Origin: Pontimonas sp964350865
GTDB lineage: Bacteria > Actinomycetota > Actinomycetes > Actinomycetales > Microbacteriaceae
Direction of reading: 5' to 3'
NCBI GenBank assembly: GCA_964350865.1
Contig: CAYGLJ010000003.1
Location: forward strand, 1-64,000
DNA length: 64,000 bases
Shown: piece by piece, positions 50,112 to 58,711 of the stretch
Layout: every line of letters starts with the position of its first letter
Numbering within the stretch: position 1 is the stretch's first letter
Notes under the pieces: generated by a model
What the model was told of the DNA's origin: nothing
The model's input: only the letters and a program-made list of their open reading frames with translations
Databases searched by the model: none
Translations under genes and position numbers: made by a program

Positions 50112-51634
50112 TATGCGTCCACCATCTTTTCTCCGGCTGCCAGGGACATGACGGTCTTCTCATTCGCCTCATCGCCCTGCAGGGTTCCCGCGATTGTGCC
50201 GTCGCGGATGACGTGAATCGTGTCGGAGAGCTCGAGAAGCTCCGGAAGGTCTGAACTCACCACGAGAACGGCGGTTCCTTCATCAGCCAGAGCTTTCACA
50301 AGCTTGTGAATTTCGGCTTTGGCTCCCACATCAACACCTCGGGTGGGTTCGTCCAACACAATAAAGTCAGGACGTCGCCCGAGCCATTTCGCAATCACGA
50401 TTTTCTGCTGGTTTCCACCGCTGTACTGGCCTGCTTCGCGCCGAATCTCGGGTGGACGCAGGCCTACCTTCTCAGCCAAATCTTGGGAAAACTTGGCGAT
50501 CTTGCCGCGAAGTTGAACCCCGAATGACGACAGCTCATCGCGGTTGGTGAGGGCAATGTTGTCCGACACGGACATCGTGAGAGCCAGACCATCGGTTCGA
50601 CGCTCCTCGGGGACGTAAGCGATGCCGTTGCGAATAGCGGACTGGTATCCAGCGAGTGAGCGAGCCTTACCATCCTTGAATTTTGTGACACGACCGCCGC
50701 TGCGGTTATCCGCGCCGATGATGGCGCGGACGAGCTCCGTGCGCCCCGCACCGACCAGACCACCGAGGCCCACAATCTCACCAGCCCGGACCTCTAGGTC
50801 CACGCCGTTCACACCGGGAGCACGAATTCCTTCTGCTCTCAGCACTACATCACCGGGCTTGGCCTTGCGACGCGACTGGAGGTCAAGTTTCAGTTCACGG
50901 CCCACCATTTGGTCGACAATTCCTTCAGGAGAAGTGTCGGCGACGGCGGATTCCATAACCTTTTGGCCATCTCGAAGAATGGTGACGTTGTCACAGATTC
51001 TGATGACCTCAGGGATCCGGTGAGAGATATAGATGATGGACATTCCCCGCGACGCGAGCCTTTGCAGCATCGTCAGCAGGTAGTCAGTCTCCGCGGGGGT
51101 AAGTGTTGCGGTGGGCTCATCCAGGATCAAAACTTTGGGCTTTCGCGCAATAGCACGGGCGATCTCGACAAATTGGCGCAGGGCGACGGAGAGGCGCGAA
51201 ATCCTCTCATTCAGGTCAACCGAGACACCAATCTCTTCCAGGGCCTCAGCAGCGATAGCTTCGAGCTCTTTTGACTTGGTGAACCCGAAACGGGTTGGCG
51301 CATATCCCAGAACGATGTTCTCCGCCACAGTCATCTCGGGAACAAGGCTGAGCTCCTGATGGACCAGGGCAATACCCGCCGCGATCGAATTTTTTGCCCC
51401 CGACTCGAGCGACTTACCATCCACGACAACTTCGCCGCTGTCTTGCTCGATAATCCCCGCCAAGACCCGCATGAGCGTGGACTTTCCCGCACCGTTCTCG
51501 CCAACAACGGCGTGAATTTCGCCCTCTCGCACTGCAAGAGAAACGTTGTTGACGGCGACAGCACCACCGAAACGTTTGACAATCCCGCGCGCCTCAATCA
51601 CTACATCACCGGTCTGACTCGCCTGTGGGGTCAT
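50111..51634 (-). CDS. ABC sugar importer ATP-binding protein with two ABC domains (RbsA/XylG type)
   Basis: This 507-residue protein has tandem ATPase domains. The first has Walker A GENGAGKST and Walker B VLILDEPTATL. In the second the Walker A equivalent is degenerate (GGLVGAGRTELVRAI) while the signature YSGGNQQKIVIAKWL and Walker B FIVLDEPTRGVDVG are kept, as is usual in this class. I chose ATG 51634 with AAGGAG eight bases upstream; the longer frame to 51679 has none. It is the first gene of the ribose-type importer operon, and a palindrome lies about 100 bases upstream. Confidence 0.92.
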   Translation of the reverse strand: MTPQASQTGDVVIEARGIVKRFGGAVAVNNVSLAVREGEIHAVVGENGAGKSTLMRVLAGIIEQDSGEVVVDGKSLESGAKNSIAAGIALVHQELSLVPEMTVAENIVLGYAPTRFGFTKSKELEAIAAEALEEIGVSVDLNERISRLSVALRQFVEIARAIARKPKVLILDEPTATLTPAETDYLLTMLQRLASRGMSIIYISHRIPEVIRICDNVTILRDGQKVMESAVADTSPEGIVDQMVGRELKLDLQSRRKAKPGDVVLRAEGIRAPGVNGVDLEVRAGEIVGLGGLVGAGRTELVRAIIGADNRSGGRVTKFKDGKARSLAGYQSAIRNGIAYVPEERRTDGLALTMSVSDNIALTNRDELSSFGVQLRGKIAKFSQDLAEKVGLRPPEIRREAGQYSGGNQQKIVIAKWLGRRPDFIVLDEPTRGVDVGAKAEIHKLVKALADEGTAVLVVSSDLPELLELSDTIHVIRDGTIAGTLQGDEANEKTVMSLAAGEKMVDA

Positions 51635-51733
51635 ACTTCTGGCTCCTTCGCCATACGGGTGTGTATCTGAGGCATACACCTATGACGGTAGTGTAAACAC
51701 ACAGATAACACTCTGTCTACTTGACACCTGTTT

Positions 51734-51749
51734 ATAACAAAAACGTTAT
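51734..51749. promoter_or_regulatory. candidate operator upstream of the ribose-type ABC operon
   Basis: ATAAC, six bases, GTTAT is an inverted repeat in an AT-rich patch between the ABC operon and the XRE-cupin gene. A further GATAAC lies at 51704-51709. It could be the target of the XRE-cupin regulator. Confidence 0.45.
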
Positions 51750-51762
51750 CTAAGGGAGAACG

Positions 51763-52461
51763 CTAGCCCGTCACATGGTGGTGTGACGCAGAGTCAGCGG
51801 TGGGGAACCCCGCCTCCTGATCACCGGCGGCAGCGTCCAAAACGAACCACACTGCAACAACCTCATCCGCGGTTTCGTTCCAGAACCTGTGCGGGATGCT
51901 GGAGTCAAAAGCAATCGAGTCGCCGGCCGACATCTCGGCACGACCGAATCCCACCTGCACACTCAACGTTCCCTTGGTGATGATGCCGTACTCACGTCCA
52001 GGGTGACGAATGAAGTCCTCGGGTGGTGCCGCGCCGGGCGCAGGACGATAAATAACCTCAATGAACTCAGCGCCCACCTCAGGCTTAGCGGTCAGTCGCT
52101 CCCATCGCGGGCCAGACTGGAGTTGCATCGCGGGTCTTGACCCTCTCCGCAACACGATTCCTGCCTCATCCAAGGGCCCATCCTGCGATGTAGCGATGAC
52201 CTCATCCTCCAAAGAAGGCGTGGCGATGTCCGCCATCGCCTCCTCAAAGAGAGAGTCCATCGAGATACCCAAAATGTTGACCACGCTATAGAGAGCGCGC
52301 ACGCTAAACGACGCAAGACCGCGCTCTACCTGGGACACATGGCTTGCGGAGACGTCAATACGCCGAGCTAATTCACGAACGCTGATTCCCGCGGACTCGC
52401 GGGCAAGCCTGATGCGCTCCCCTACGGTCGCCCACTCGTTTTCAGCAGTTTCGACAGCCAT
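51763..52461 (-). CDS. XRE-family regulator with C-terminal cupin domain
   Basis: This 232-residue regulator has an N-terminal helix-turn-helix (VRELARRIDVSASHVSQVERG, split across about 28-48) and a C-terminal cupin (about 150-215, HPGREYGIITKGTLSVQVG and SIPHRFWNE) that may bind a small ligand. Such fusions commonly control transport or amine and sugar catabolism. It lies directly upstream of the ribose-type ABC operon on the same strand with about 130 bases between. The transporter is therefore its most likely target, via the palindrome at 51734-51749. Confidence 0.88.
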   Translation of the reverse strand: MAVETAENEWATVGERIRLARESAGISVRELARRIDVSASHVSQVERGLASFSVRALYSVVNILGISMDSLFEEAMADIATPSLEDEVIATSQDGPLDEAGIVLRRGSRPAMQLQSGPRWERLTAKPEVGAEFIEVIYRPAPGAAPPEDFIRHPGREYGIITKGTLSVQVGFGRAEMSAGDSIAFDSSIPHRFWNETADEVVAVWFVLDAAAGDQEAGFPTADSASHHHVTG

Positions 52462-52542
52462 TCACTCCCTTTCCGCCTACACCGTACTACGAGAAAGACC
52501 GAAATGTACGCTGCGACAGAACGCTAGAGCCCAGACCTGGTA

Positions 52543-52857
52543 TCAGGAGCCAGTGTCAACCTTGGAGGGCTGAACCCAGAGAACAATGACGGTGATGGTT
52601 CCCAACACCGGAATCAGACCGAGAAGCAACAGGGCCCAGCTGAAACCAGCGTCACGAAGCCTGCGGACACCGATGGCGAGGTACGGGATGATCGTCGCCA
52701 CAAACCACAGAGCGTTGAGGCCCTCTGAGATCGCACTAGTTCCGATACTTCCCAGGACGAGAAAGAGCTGAAACCACCAGAACTCGCTGCGGGTTGCCCT
52801 CCCCGTGAAGTTTGAATAGTGGCGAAAACCGGTAGCGATAGCGGTACCAAAGCTCAT
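52543..52857 (-). CDS. DUF805 family small membrane protein
   Basis: This 104-residue protein has the DUF805 pattern: GRATRSEFWWFQLF followed by hydrophobic segments, AIGVRRLRDAGFSW, and a closing hydrophobic stretch with LGLIPVLGTI. Members are small inner-membrane proteins of unknown role. AGGAGG sits six bases before the ATG, which settles the start. It lies between the XRE-cupin gene and the divergent methyltransferase gene, near the right edge of the accessory block. Confidence 0.85.
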   Translation of the reverse strand: MSFGTAIATGFRHYSNFTGRATRSEFWWFQLFLVLGSIGTSAISEGLNALWFVATIIPYLAIGVRRLRDAGFSWALLLLGLIPVLGTITVIVLWVQPSKVDTGS

Positions 52858-52927
52858 AACAATCCTCCTGATGGGCGAACTCCCCCAGCCTATCCAGCAT
52901 TCCTATGCGAAAGGCTACGGTTAGGGG

Positions 52928-53542
52928 GTGAGCACAGAGCACTATTTTTCCGAGGACCCGCAGGCTCCCTTGAGGAAAACCCCCCTCGCACTGACTCTCC
53001 GAGGCCACTCCGTCACGATGGAGAGCGCCAGTGGCACCTTCAGCCCCGGACACCTGGATACCGGAACAGCCGTTCTCCTGAAATACGCACCTCACCTCCC
53101 CGAAAAGGGAACCTTTCTTGATCTTGGCTGCGGGTGGGGTCCTCTCGCGCTCGCTCTCGCTCTCGAGTCTCCCGACGCGAGCGTGTGGGGAGTGGACGTG
53201 AATGACCGCGCCTTGGAGGTTGCGCACGACAACGCAGCCAACGCCCAGCTCAGCAACATCGTGTTTGCCAAGCCCGACGATGTTCCCAGCGACCTGCACT
53301 TTGACGTGATCTGGTCAAACCCTCCTATCCGCGTGGGAAAGAAGGAGTTACATGCGCTCTTGAGCCAGTGGCTCCCCCGCCTCACGCCCGAAGGAGAAGC
53401 CTGGCTGGTGGTCGCCAAAAAGCTGGGTGCAGATTCACTCCAAGAATGGATCACCCATGGCGGAGCAGGAGATTTTGAGGCCTCGCGGTTCGAAACGTCC
53501 CGGGGTTTCCGAATTATTCGGGTAACACGACGCTCGTCGTAA
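52928..53542 (+). CDS. class I SAM methyltransferase, RsmC-like
   Basis: This 204-residue methyltransferase has the SAM motif LDLGCGWGPLALALA and the catalytic SNPPIRVGK motif of N-methylating enzymes that act on exocyclic amino groups. It resembles RsmC-type 16S rRNA guanine-N2 methyltransferases but has only a single domain, which is usual in actinobacteria. The start is GTG 52928 after AGGGGG. Its 3' end overlaps convergent dapF by 29 bases, the longest overlap I see here. In related genomes this gene accompanies dapF and hflX, so it belongs to the core block rather than to the accessory one. Confidence 0.88.
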   Translation: MSTEHYFSEDPQAPLRKTPLALTLRGHSVTMESASGTFSPGHLDTGTAVLLKYAPHLPEKGTFLDLGCGWGPLALALALESPDASVWGVDVNDRALEVAHDNAANAQLSNIVFAKPDDVPSDLHFDVIWSNPPIRVGKKELHALLSQWLPRLTPEGEAWLVVAKKLGADSLQEWITHGGAGDFEASRFETSRGFRIIRVTRRSS

Positions 53543-54404
53543 ACACCAGCTCTGCGGGGCCCGAAAGGCTCACGTGCTCACCCTCCTCGGTGGCAAACAT
53601 CCGCACCGCAAGTGACCCCCCAGGAACACCCACGCGCCAATGGTGGGGGGCGCCCTCACCAGCCCAGTGCCTAGTGGCAAGTGCGGCCGCGATCGCGCCA
53701 GTCCCACAGGACCGTGTTTCTCCCACCCCGCGCTCAAAAACTCGCATGGAGATTACTCCCACACCATCCACCACCAGAGGATCACCGGGGACCACGAATT
53801 CGATGTTGGCGCCAGCGTCTGGCTCGGGATCGAGCCGGGGTCGAGAGCTCAGGTCCAGGTCCCTCAATTCTTCTTCTGAGGCGAGCGCCACCACGACATG
53901 AGGATTGGGAACAGTAATTGCCACAGAGGGCCTTGCCACGTCAAGCCCTCGGGCCATCACGAGGGGATCCACCCCGGTGAAGCTCCAGCGCCCCATATCG
54001 GCCTGGTAATGGCCCGATGCGCTTCGTGTCACATCGACGATGCCGGCTCTCGTGGCGATGGGGAGGGTGGAGCCTGGCTCCAAAGTGACCATCTCTTCCT
54101 GCAGAAGGTATTCCACGAATACTCTGATGCCGTTGCCACACATCTCTGCAAGCGAACCATCATTGTTGCGGTAGTCCATGAACCAGAGAGCGTCAGGCTC
54201 CTGCTTCAGTAATGATGCGACCTCGGGCGATGAGGCGGTGGACGCCGCCCTAATGACACCATCGCCACCGACACCCTCGTGGCGATCCGCTAGCCATCGG
54301 TAGTGCTCAGTGCGAAGCCCTCGCTCGTTGTCGGGATCACGAAACAGCACAAAATCGTTGCCGGTGCCGTGACCTTTAGTGACGATGAGGGGAGCCTGAG
54401 CCAT
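53514..54404 (-). CDS. dapF: diaminopimelate epimerase
   Basis: This 296-residue cofactor-independent epimerase converts L,L- to meso-diaminopimelate in the lysine and cell-wall pathway. Both catalytic cysteines are present: Cys89 in EMCGNGIRVF and the second in RSCGTGAIAA, with GTGNDFVLF near the N-terminus. Length is normal. If the cell wall contains a diamino acid other than meso-diaminopimelate, as in most Microbacteriaceae, the enzyme still serves lysine synthesis. It is followed by the overlapping convergent methyltransferase and preceded by miaA with an 17-base gap. Confidence 0.95.
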   Translation of the reverse strand: MAQAPLIVTKGHGTGNDFVLFRDPDNERGLRTEHYRWLADRHEGVGGDGVIRAASTASSPEVASLLKQEPDALWFMDYRNNDGSLAEMCGNGIRVFVEYLLQEEMVTLEPGSTLPIATRAGIVDVTRSASGHYQADMGRWSFTGVDPLVMARGLDVARPSVAITVPNPHVVVALASEEELRDLDLSSRPRLDPEPDAGANIEFVVPGDPLVVDGVGVISMRVFERGVGETRSCGTGAIAAALATRHWAGEGAPHHWRVGVPGGSLAVRMFATEEGEHVSLSGPAELVFTTSVVLPE

Positions 54405-54421
54405 GGTTCAAGCCTAGAGCG

Positions 54422-55384
54422 TCAGGTGAGCGCCTCCAGGATGGTGTTCGCCACGTGGTTAGGCGCATCAGTGTCGCCGCTCGTCAGCCAATGGGTGCGC
54501 TGATCCCGGCGAAACCAGGACACTTGGCGCCTTGCGTAGCGTCTGGTCAACGACCGTGTGCTCTCCATCGCCTCCGTTTCGCTCATCTCCCCCGCAAGGT
54601 ACTCCAGGATTTGCTGGTATCCGATGGCTCGGGATGCGGTAACACCGCTCTGAATACCCTGGGGTATGAGGGATCTGACCTCGTCGACGAACCCTCTGTC
54701 CCACATGGCACCAACGCGCTCATCCAGAGCCTTCACGAGCTCGTCTCTCTCTCGGTGGAGCCCGAACACGAGGGTGGTCTCCTGCCAGGGGTGGTGTTCA
54801 GCATCGAGGCCCGCGCCGAAGGGCTTTCCCGTGATTTCTATGACCTCAAGAGCTCGGATAACTCGCCTCGTGTTCTGCGGATCAATGGCTGCAGACGCCA
54901 GCGGATCCTTGGTCGCAAGATCTTCCAGCAAGGCTGCTATCCCTTCGGACTCAAGACGAGCCTCGAGCCTTGTCCGCACGGCCGGGTCGGTTCCTGGAAA
55001 CTCGAATTCATAGAGCACAGAGGAGACATAGAGCCCCGAGCCGCCCACCAGAATCGGCACGTGTCCGCGAGACTGAATGCTTCGTATGGCAGCGCGGGCG
55101 AGAGCTTGGTAATCAGCGACGCTAGCCTCTCGCGTGACATCCCACACGTCGAGAAGATGGTGGGGAATTCCGCCACGCTCAGTGTCTGGAACTTTCGCTG
55201 TCCCAATGTTCATCCCGCGATAGAGCTGCATGGCATCCGCGTTGATGATCTCCGCCGCCACACCTCTATTTCCCAGCTCCTGAGCAACAGCGATGGCGAG
55301 GTCGCTCTTTCCGGTCCCCGTCGCCCCCACAAGGGCGACGAGGGGAGGAAGGAGCGCAGGCTGAGCCTGAGCGTGTGCCGGCAT
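54422..55384 (-). CDS. miaA: tRNA dimethylallyltransferase
   Basis: This 320-residue enzyme adds a dimethylallyl group to A37 of tRNAs that read codons starting with U. The P-loop GATGTGKSDLA, the INADAMQLYRGMNIGTAKV segment, VGGSGLYVSSVLY and the C-terminal YARRQVSWFRRD are all typical. The start is ATG 55384, which shares one base with the miaB stop (TGATG); the longer frame runs inside miaB. The product is the substrate for MiaB, so the coupled gene order matches the pathway. Confidence 0.95.
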   Translation of the reverse strand: MPAHAQAQPALLPPLVALVGATGTGKSDLAIAVAQELGNRGVAAEIINADAMQLYRGMNIGTAKVPDTERGGIPHHLLDVWDVTREASVADYQALARAAIRSIQSRGHVPILVGGSGLYVSSVLYEFEFPGTDPAVRTRLEARLESEGIAALLEDLATKDPLASAAIDPQNTRRVIRALEVIEITGKPFGAGLDAEHHPWQETTLVFGLHRERDELVKALDERVGAMWDRGFVDEVRSLIPQGIQSGVTASRAIGYQQILEYLAGEMSETEAMESTRSLTRRYARRQVSWFRRDQRTHWLTSGDTDAPNHVANTILEALT

Positions 55385-56931
55385 CAGGCTGAGGAGCCTG
55401 AAACCTTGAGTGCTGGCATCCCCAAGCTCACAGCACCCTTGGCGGCACTCTCCGCGGTGGGAGCGCCGCAACTCTCGGCTTGCCAGCGATCCCAGGCATC
55501 ACCGGCGCGAGTTCGGCGTAGCGCTAGAGAATCACCGGGGTGCTCATCAGCAAGCAAGAAGAATGGCTTCGCGTCAGTCACCCTCACAGTGACTACGTCG
55601 CCGGGTCGAGGAACCTCGCTGGCCGGGGGAATCGAAAAGTGCACCAGTCGACCGTCTTCGGAGCGACCGGAGAGGCGCTTCGTGGCGTCATCTTTGCGCC
55701 CCTCGTGGGTGGCCACCAGAACATTGACGAGGGAGCCCACCTGTTTCTGGTTTTCCTCCCACGAAATCTGGTCTTGGAGCGCCACGAGACGCTCGTAGCG
55801 CTCCTGCACAACCTCTTTGGGAATCTGGTCGTCCATGTCAGCCGCGGGGGTTCCCGGTCGAATCGAATACTGGAAGGTGAAAGCTTGCATAAACCGCGAG
55901 GCTCGAACAACACTCAGAGTGTCCTCAAAGTCCTGCTCGGTCTCTCCCGGAAACCCCACAATGATGTCCGTCGTAATGGCGGCGTGCGGAATCTTTTCTC
56001 GAACGCGCTCCAAAATGCCCAAATATTTCTCGGAGCGGTAGCTCCGGCGCATCGCTTTGAGAATCCGATCTGACCCCGATTGCAGAGGCATGTGTAACTG
56101 GGGCATGACCTGAGGCGTCTCTGCCATCGCGTCAATAACATCCTCGGTGAAGGCGGCAGGGTGAGGGCTCGTGAATCGAATTCTCTCCAGGCCTTCGATG
56201 GTGCCCGCTGCGCGCAAGAGTTTCCCAAACGCCAACTTGTCACCGAATTCAACGCCGTAGGTGTTGACGTTTTGCCCCAGCAGAGTGACCTCGATCACGC
56301 CGTCATCCACGAGAGCCTGTATTTCCGCCAGGATGTCCCCTGGGCGGCGATCCTTCTCTTTCCCACGAAGGCTCGGAACGATGCAAAATGTGCAGGTGTT
56401 GTTGCATCCCACTGAAATCGAGACCCATCCCGCATAGCTCGAATCTCGCTTAGTGGGAAGAGTGGAGGGGAATGTCTCCAAAGCTTCGAGAATCTCCACT
56501 TCCGCCTCACCGTTGTGGCGTGAGCGCTCCAGCAACACAGGGAGAGACCCCATGTTGTGAGTCCCAAAGACCACATCGACGTAAGGCGCTCGCTCCACAA
56601 TGGTGTTCTTGTCTTTTTGGGCGAGACATCCGCCCACAGCAATCTGCATCCCCGGCCGCTCGCGCTTCACAGAGGCAAGGTGGCCCAGCGTTCCATACAA
56701 CCTGTTATCTGCGTTCTCTCGAACAGCGCAGGTGTTAATAACGACAACGTCGGCAACCTGGTCTGCCTCAGCTTTGAGATACCCGGCAGCCTCGAGAGAC
56801 CCTGACATGCGCTCAGAATCGTGGACATTCATCTGACACCCAAAGGTGCGCACCTCATAGGTGCGCCCGTGGTCACCAGTCAGACCCGCGAAGGTTTCCG
56901 CCATGGACTCGCGGGTTGCACTTTCGTCCAT
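55384..56931 (-). CDS. miaB: tRNA-2-methylthio-N6-dimethylallyladenosine synthase
   Basis: This radical-SAM methylthiotransferase (about 515 residues) modifies i6A37 to ms2i6A37. The N-terminal domain has the three cluster cysteines in TFGCQMN, VINTCAVREN and VGGCLAQ; the radical-SAM cluster is GCNNTCTFCIVPSLRG; and a TRAM domain lies near the C-terminus. I chose MDESATRES (56931); MAETFAGL at 56904 is an alternative, and the frame is open to 57099. The C-terminal tail after the TRAM domain is Ala-rich and variable. The miaB-miaA pair forms a coupled transcript. Confidence 0.93.
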   Translation of the reverse strand: MDESATRESMAETFAGLTGDHGRTYEVRTFGCQMNVHDSERMSGSLEAAGYLKAEADQVADVVVINTCAVRENADNRLYGTLGHLASVKRERPGMQIAVGGCLAQKDKNTIVERAPYVDVVFGTHNMGSLPVLLERSRHNGEAEVEILEALETFPSTLPTKRDSSYAGWVSISVGCNNTCTFCIVPSLRGKEKDRRPGDILAEIQALVDDGVIEVTLLGQNVNTYGVEFGDKLAFGKLLRAAGTIEGLERIRFTSPHPAAFTEDVIDAMAETPQVMPQLHMPLQSGSDRILKAMRRSYRSEKYLGILERVREKIPHAAITTDIIVGFPGETEQDFEDTLSVVRASRFMQAFTFQYSIRPGTPAADMDDQIPKEVVQERYERLVALQDQISWEENQKQVGSLVNVLVATHEGRKDDATKRLSGRSEDGRLVHFSIPPASEVPRPGDVVTVRVTDAKPFFLLADEHPGDSLALRRTRAGDAWDRWQAESCGAPTAESAAKGAVSLGMPALKVSGSSA

Positions 56932-57030
56932 CAGAGTCACAGCCCCATTGTAGGAGGACGCTCTGAATGCCGAGCTTTCTCGGGCCTCCAAGGTTCTACA
57001 CTCGTCAGGAGGAAACGCAGGAGGTTTATC

Positions 57031-58068
57031 GTGAGCATCCCGGTCACCACCAATTCGGGTGCCGAGCGTTTCTTGAGTCGGCTGAACAACAACGCCCACG
57101 CTGTTTCTCCCCGTGCGCTCGTAATCGATGCGACGGGCAGCACCCTGTTTGATTCGGGTGAGTCAACCCTGCCCCTCGCGCTCACCGGAGTGACGAACCT
57201 GTTTACCTTGGCGATGGTGTTGCGAGAGGTAGACCGCGGTGCGCTGAGCCTGGACACGCCTCTCGCCGACATCCTTCCTGCAGACACCGTCCGAGGGCTC
57301 TGCGTTGTAGGGAAGGAAGACCATAGCTTTTCGATCACCATCGAGCACCTGCTGAGCCACCAGAGCGGAATCGTCGACTACATGCGACCAGGCCGACACA
57401 GGTTGCGGTCTCTTGTTCAACAGTTCCTCGATCATGACCGCAGCTGGTCTCTCGATCAGGCACTCGAGATTGCCAAGCAGTACCCGGGTATGAGCAAGCC
57501 GGGGGAAGGATCACGCGCCCACTATTCGTCCACCAACTATTTGCTCCTCGGCGCGGTCCTCCACGACACCACAGGAATGCCCTTTGATGAGCTGATTGAT
57601 TTGCGCGTTGTGCGGTCACTGGGACTCGCGAACACCTATGTGTATGGGCCTGACCACTATGAGAAGTACTTCACGCTATCCCCCGTCCATTTGGGGACGC
57701 GCGTGGTCAGAATTCCCCAAGCCTTGGCGAGCTCAGGAGCCGATGGCGCCATTGTGTCGACCGCTCACGATGCCCTGAAGTTTCTGCGAGCTTTCTGGCG
57801 CGGAGAGCTGTTCCAGGACAGTTGGATACCCAGACTGAGTGCGACCACCACAGCCAGCAGCACCTCACCGCGAATGGGGCTTGGCGTAATGGTGGCACCG
57901 CCCCGCCTCGGAAGAGCGAGTGCCGTCGGTCATTCGGGGATCTCCGGTGCAGCTATTGCCGCAGACACCAGGAGCGAAACCTTCGCTTTTCTGTCAAATT
58001 TCCAGTGGTCAGCTCTGAATACCAGCTTCGACAACGTCGTGGGACTCCTGAGAGCCACCAGTCGGTAG
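57031..58068 (+). CDS. beta-lactamase/DD-peptidase-fold protein lacking the catalytic Ser and Lys
   Basis: This 345-residue protein follows the serine beta-lactamase (class C/EstB) layout: LRELVDRG-like helix, LLSHQSGIVDY, HYSSTNYLLLGAVLHDTTG and GHSGISGAAIA. Where the SxxK nucleophile motif should be, before FTLAMVLREVDRGALSLD, the sequence reads GVTN, so both Ser and Lys are lost. The YxN motif reads YSS. It is probably a non-hydrolytic relative, perhaps a peptidoglycan-binding or regulatory protein. There is no signal peptide, unusual for a cell-wall enzyme. AGGAGG six bases before GTG 57031 settles the start; the frame upstream to 56821 overlaps miaB. It diverges from miaB and converges with recX. 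Confidence 0.82.
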   Translation: MSIPVTTNSGAERFLSRLNNNAHAVSPRALVIDATGSTLFDSGESTLPLALTGVTNLFTLAMVLREVDRGALSLDTPLADILPADTVRGLCVVGKEDHSFSITIEHLLSHQSGIVDYMRPGRHRLRSLVQQFLDHDRSWSLDQALEIAKQYPGMSKPGEGSRAHYSSTNYLLLGAVLHDTTGMPFDELIDLRVVRSLGLANTYVYGPDHYEKYFTLSPVHLGTRVVRIPQALASSGADGAIVSTAHDALKFLRAFWRGELFQDSWIPRLSATTTASSTSPRMGLGVMVAPPRLGRASAVGHSGISGAAIAADTRSETFAFLSNFQWSALNTSFDNVVGLLRATSR

Positions 58069-58125
58069 TTTTTGGGGTTTTCTGGAACCCAGACACCTTT
58101 GGGGTCTAACCCAAAACCTTCGCGA
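58069..58125. terminator. terminator region between the beta-lactamase-like gene and recX
   Basis: Between the convergent stops, TTTTTGGGGTT near the left and AACCCAAAACC at the right can pair, and an inner AGACACC/GGGGTCT pair lies between them. The recX stop is inside the structure. Termination in both directions is likely. Confidence 0.55.
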
Positions 58126-58708
58126 TTGCGTCTGAGATATCCCCGGATGAGAAGCCTTTTCGCTGCAAGTATGCGAACAGCCTTCTCTTCGCCACAGCAG
58201 GGGCAAGAGACCCCATTTTCCGCAGACGTTCCCGGGCTGCCTCTTCGGCAAGCCCTCCCTCTTCATCGCTCTCGAGCTCTGCCATCGCGTGCTCAATGAC
58301 ACCTTGAGGAAGTTTCCGGGCGCGCAACTTCTGCTCTACCGCTCGCCTCGCAAGACGCTCTCGAGTCCCATAGCGCTCGACTAAATCACGCGCCAGGGCA
58401 TCATCATCCAACAGGCCTACACGCTCAAGTTCCGCCACCTCGGACTCGATTGCTTCCTGAGGAAGCTCTCTCGCCCGCAACTTCTCGCGCATCTCTGCCA
58501 CTGAATGGCTCTTGCCCGAGAGCGCGTGGAGCGAGACGTTGTGAGCGCGCTTGGTCACCTTCGGTGTCACCTCCGCGGGCTCATCCACCTCTAGCTCATG
58601 CACAATGGCCTCAGTTTCTCCCGAAGTCTCGGGGATGTCGGTGACCCGGTGAAGGGGAAACGGGATGATCTGAGCATCCCGCTCCCCTTCAGGCCAGAGC
58701 GCTGACAA
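58106..58708 (-). CDS. recX: RecA regulator RecX
   Basis: This 200-residue protein inhibits RecA filaments. It has an N-terminal extension of about 60 residues, then three-helix RecX repeats: REKLRARELPQEAIESEVAE, LLDDDALARDLVERYG and EQKLRARKLPQGVIEHAM. The start appears to be TTG 58708 with AGGGG eight bases upstream; no ATG is in a suitable place. It follows recA by 3 bases, so both are expressed together, as is normal in actinobacteria. Confidence 0.92.
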   Translation of the reverse strand: MSALWPEGERDAQIIPFPLHRVTDIPETSGETEAIVHELEVDEPAEVTPKVTKRAHNVSLHALSGKSHSVAEMREKLRARELPQEAIESEVAELERVGLLDDDALARDLVERYGTRERLARRAVEQKLRARKLPQGVIEHAMAELESDEEGGLAEEAARERLRKMGSLAPAVAKRRLFAYLQRKGFSSGDISDAIAKVLG

Positions 58709-58711
58709 GGT

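Noticed and set aside
29187..52857. A prophage or integrative element
   Set aside because: I found no integrase, transposase, tRNA target, structural phage gene or flanking direct repeat in this block.
54455..55798. A 447-codon frame antisense to miaA and miaB
   Set aside because: It spans two well-supported genes on the other strand and shows no domain.
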